Shown here: positions 54,383-56,820 of the stretch, piece by piece
Position numbering within the stretch: position 1 is the stretch's first letter
How the letters are laid out: each line of letters starts with the position of its first letter
Assembly (NCBI RefSeq): GCF_016056305.1
Contig: NZ_JAECZC010000029.1
Coordinates: 153,072-209,891, forward strand
Direction of reading: 5' to 3'
From: Amazonocrinis nigriterrae CENA67
GTDB lineage: Bacteria > Cyanobacteriota > Cyanobacteriia > Cyanobacteriales > Nostocaceae
DNA length: 56,820 nucleotides
Program-made: the position numbers and the translations under genes
The notes under the pieces: model-generated
The model's database searches: none
What the model was told of the DNA's origin: nothing
Seen by the model: only the letters and a program-made list of their open reading frames with translations

Positions 54383-54934
54383 GTGCGTTTTCTGCTTTTA
54401 GTTAATATCAAAAATATATCTAAGCATAACTCTAACAGTGGCTTCACACTGGTGGAGATTTTAGTAGTGATTATGGCAATTGGGGTCTTAGCTGGTTTGG
54501 CATTACCTAACTGGCTAGCTTTTGTGGACACTCATCGCCTTACTAATGCTCAAGAAGAACTTCACAAAGCTATACGACAAACCAGAAGTCAATCTACTAA
54601 AGAAAAAGTAACTTGGCAATTTAGCTTGCGTGAACAAAATGGTATCCTTCAATGGGTAGTTCATCCTGCTAGTGTCAACCCATCGAGTCTTAATTGGAAT
54701 AATTTAGATTCTCACGTGCTAATTGATTCTGAGACAACTTTACAACTGTCAAATGGCATACGCAAAATTAAATTTGATTACATGGGTAATCCTAATGTGA
54801 TCAGAAGGATGACGCTATCTAGTAAGTATGGTGGTAAAGCTAAGCGTTGTATTTATGTCTCTACACTCATAGGGGCTATGCGAACAGCAAAAGAGCATAG
54901 TAGGGCTAATACAGATGGCGATTATTGCTATTAA
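54383..54934 (+). CDS. GspH/FimT-type pseudopilin
   Basis: A 183-aa prepilin starting at GTG 54383 (MRFLLLVNIKNISKHNSNSG leader), then FTLVEILVVIMAIGVLAGLA and LPNWLAFVDTHRLTNAQEEL. It parallels HpsD in the N-terminal helix and in the C-terminal RCIYVSTLIGAMRTAKEH. It is probably a minor pseudopilin of the same apparatus. The gene lies 78 nt after hpsE on the same strand. Its exact hps letter is not certain. Confidence 0.82.
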   Translation: MRFLLLVNIKNISKHNSNSGFTLVEILVVIMAIGVLAGLALPNWLAFVDTHRLTNAQEELHKAIRQTRSQSTKEKVTWQFSLREQNGILQWVVHPASVNPSSLNWNNLDSHVLIDSETTLQLSNGIRKIKFDYMGNPNVIRRMTLSSKYGGKAKRCIYVSTLIGAMRTAKEHSRANTDGDYCY

Positions 54935-54967
54935 GATATTTGTTAGTTAAGTTAAATAAGGTATTGT

Positions 54968-55624
54968 GTGCTGCAATCATCAATGAATTCAAAACAGCAC
55001 TTGATTATTTTCACTCGCTATCCAGAACCAGGGAAGACGAAAACTCGACTGATACCTGCTTTGGGTATTCTTGGTGCTGCAAATCTGCAACGGCAGATGA
55101 CTGAATATACAGTATCTCAAGTTAAAGAATTGCAGAAAGCAACTGGCATATCTCTAGAAGTACGATTTACTGGTGGCAATTTACAACTAATGCAAGATTG
55201 GTTGGGGCTTGGTTTAGTTTACCAGTCTCAAGGTGAAGGGGATCTAGGTTTGCGGATGGCGCGATCGCTTTTCGATTCTTTTCAATCTAGCATGGAACAA
55301 GTAATTATCATTGGTACTGATTGTCCTGGTGTCAATTCCCAGATTCTCACTCAAGCCTTTGAACAACTGCATACCTTTGACCTCGTGCTGGGGCCAGCGA
55401 TTGACGGCGGTTATTACTTGATAGGTTTACGTCGCCTCATCCCGGAATTATTCGCTAACATCGACTGGGGAACTTCTCAAGTACTGCAACAAACTGTGGA
55501 TATTGCCGAAGAACTCAACATCTCACTTATATACTTACCTGCTTTGGCTGATGTTGACCTTCCAGAGGATCTGCCGATTTGGGAACAAGTTTTTAACAGG
55601 GAAGTCGGGCTGTCAGACAATTAA
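54968..55624 (+). CDS. DUF2064 / TIGR04282-type glycosyltransferase-like protein
   Basis: A 218-aa nucleotidyl/glycosyltransferase-fold protein related to CofC and to the family annotated as arsenosugar biosynthesis glycosyltransferase. Motifs: LIIFTRYPEPGKTKTRLIPA, the GDLGLRMARSLFDSF region, IIIGTDCPGVNSQIL and LVLGPAIDGGYYLIGL. The start is GTG 54968, or possibly the ATG at 54983 (MNSKQHL). Some members make arsenosugars, others are uncharacterised. Placed inside the hps block, a sugar-nucleotide role is possible, but this is inference. Confidence 0.8.
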   Translation: MLQSSMNSKQHLIIFTRYPEPGKTKTRLIPALGILGAANLQRQMTEYTVSQVKELQKATGISLEVRFTGGNLQLMQDWLGLGLVYQSQGEGDLGLRMARSLFDSFQSSMEQVIIIGTDCPGVNSQILTQAFEQLHTFDLVLGPAIDGGYYLIGLRRLIPELFANIDWGTSQVLQQTVDIAEELNISLIYLPALADVDLPEDLPIWEQVFNREVGLSDN

Positions 55625-55929
55625 GAGGTGGAAAAATCAGAAAGACAAATTCAAAGTATGCGTTTATATTTTTGTAGATGCTTTTACCCGAACTCAGCCT
55701 AGGTTCGTATATTTAAACACGATGCTATTCCTGAAGACACGGAAGATAACAAATGCTACCGTGGTGTAGTTTCAAACTAAGAGGCAAAAAATCGGTAATA
55801 TTATTGCATCTGCTTTTTGTTTCTACATAATTTATACGTAGCTTAATGGAATAGCCAAAGTCGTGTGAACAATATTCAAGTAACTTTAAATAGGACAATC
55901 AGTTTGATTCACCACAAGTTTGAATAATT
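55625..55929. other. Intergenic region upstream of hpsJ
   Basis: AT-rich, with no credible reading frame, terminator or repeat recognised. It presumably contains the promoter of the hpsJ-like gene. Confidence 0.4.
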
Positions 55930-56769
55930 ATGACTAACCGTGTTGCCTCTGTAAATTCTGCCCTCACTCTAAAAGTGGTGGGAATAATCTTAATTTTGTC
56001 CTTTTTTCTTGACTTTTTGATTCTGTTGTTACCTTTCCAACCAACTGATCGAGGATGGCAAATCAACCTAGCAACAGCACTAGTTGATAGAGGAATTGTA
56101 CCTTTAGTCGGTTTAGGCATGTTGTTTGTCGGTTATTGGATTGATGAAGCCAGTGATGGCGATCGCCCGCCAACTGTAGACTTAAGATTTCCAGCTTTGA
56201 TCATAGCTAGCATTTTGGGGTTATTGTTCTTGCTGATTTTTCCCCTGCACCTTAACAATGTGAATCAAGCCAAGGGTCAGCTAATAAATCAAATTAATCA
56301 GAGAGCCGATGCACAAGAAAACCAACTGAAAGCACAGGCTAGTCAATTACAGGCACAACTGAACACCGACCAAGGAAAAGCTCAGTTAGAGCAGTTGCGT
56401 AACCAGCGGAAAACTCTTTTAACTGGAATTCTCCAAGATGAGCAAAGATATAAGCAAATAATAGACAATCCCCAGGCTCCTGCGGAATTGAAAGATTTGC
56501 TGAAGAAAGCCAAAGCAAACCCCCAAGAACTGGACAAAGCGATCGCCAAGCAGTTTGATATTCAGTCCTTGCAAAATCAACAATTGAGCCTAATTCGTTC
56601 TCAAAAAGAACAAGATGAAAAACAGGCTAAAGATAACGCTTGGAAATCTGGATTGCGTATTGGTATTAGCAGCCTGCTCTTATCCATTGGTTACATTATC
56701 ATCGGCTGGACAGGATTACGAAGTATCAATGCTTTAAAAGGTAGTGGACGCAAAGCCGCTGCACGTTAA
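55930..56769 (+). CDS. hpsJ: HpsJ family protein
   Basis: A 279-aa membrane protein matching the HpsJ pattern: hydrophobic segments at about 13-36, 53-68 and 88-107, a long cytoplasmic or periplasmic coiled coil (about 112-225, rich in Gln, Lys and Asp, e.g. AQENQLKAQASQLQAQL), and a last membrane helix at about 238-262 (IGISSLLLSIGYIIIGW). HpsJ is part of the hormogonium polysaccharide and motility apparatus in Nostoc punctiforme. It closes the locus within this window; hpsI or hpsK may lie beyond the edge. Confidence 0.8.
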   Translation: MTNRVASVNSALTLKVVGIILILSFFLDFLILLLPFQPTDRGWQINLATALVDRGIVPLVGLGMLFVGYWIDEASDGDRPPTVDLRFPALIIASILGLLFLLIFPLHLNNVNQAKGQLINQINQRADAQENQLKAQASQLQAQLNTDQGKAQLEQLRNQRKTLLTGILQDEQRYKQIIDNPQAPAELKDLLKKAKANPQELDKAIAKQFDIQSLQNQQLSLIRSQKEQDEKQAKDNAWKSGLRIGISSLLLSIGYIIIGWTGLRSINALKGSGRKAAAR

Positions 56770-56774
56770 TTCTT

Positions 56775-56820
56775 AGGGGAGTAGGGGAGATAGGGGGATG
56801 AGGGAGATGAGGGGGATGAG
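56775..56820. repeat. GGGGAGTA/GATGAGG tandem repeats at the window end
   Basis: Units of GGGGAGTA, GGGGAGAT and GATGAGGG follow the hpsJ stop and run to the window edge. They are the same class of low-complexity intergenic repeat as at 29712. Confidence 0.7.

Overview
The window reads as the chromosome of a filamentous, hormogonium-forming cyanobacterium of the Nostoc/Nostocales type. The reasons are the abundant HIP1 octamers (GCGATCGC), intergenic heptamer tandem repeats (STRR) typical of Nostoc and Anabaena, a complete mycosporine-like amino acid (MAA) cluster, STAND and CHAT conflict proteins, and a hormogonium polysaccharide (hps) locus. The identification is an inference from gene content; no rRNA or tRNA gene was found.

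Layout. Positions 1-6963 hold the MAA sunscreen operon mysA-mysB-mysC-mysD (plus strand), flanked on both sides by minus-strand TspO paralogues. The 1.4 kb region in front of mysA is a diverged tandem duplication whose upstream copy still carries a dead mysA start. Positions 7307-12458 are housekeeping: a DUF3611 membrane protein, an orphan NarL-type response regulator, era, a 6-phosphofructokinase and an AstE/AspA-type zinc hydrolase. Positions 12636-18348 form an accessory block: a CHAT-NTPase-TPR protein, an antitoxin/PIN-toxin pair with a decayed antitoxin copy beside it, and a small membrane protein. metH follows (18517-22062), carrying two repeat-derived in-frame insertions.

A second accessory block (22102-27721) contains a STAND NTPase with near-identical TPR repeats, a divergently transcribed set of a 77-aa beta-rich protein, a trypsin-like protease and a small two-helix membrane protein, and then a Uma2-type nuclease-fold gene. 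Positions 27817-38515 are mostly housekeeping: a histidine phosphatase, a peptidoglycan amidase, ribBA, argC, eno, gloA and clpB. Three family-2 glycosyltransferases (38747-41791), htpG and rpmB lead into the hps locus (45145-56769): hpsA, pseudopilins hpsB, hpsC and hpsD, glycosyltransferase hpsE, another pseudopilin, a DUF2064 transferase and hpsJ. The locus is expected to serve polysaccharide export for gliding of hormogonia.

Small repeats have repeatedly invaded genes and operons here. An in-frame 201-nt insertion lengthens the HpsB prepilin leader from about 16 to 83 residues. A MITE supplies the first codons of the protease reading frame. A MITE with a 10-bp target duplication sits between hpsB and hpsC, and a small nested element sits between mysC and mysD. 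The most system-like candidate is the STAND NTPase / 77-aa protein / protease / two-helix protein group at 22-27 kb. Its membrane protein resembles the one in the CHAT/PIN block at 18 kb.
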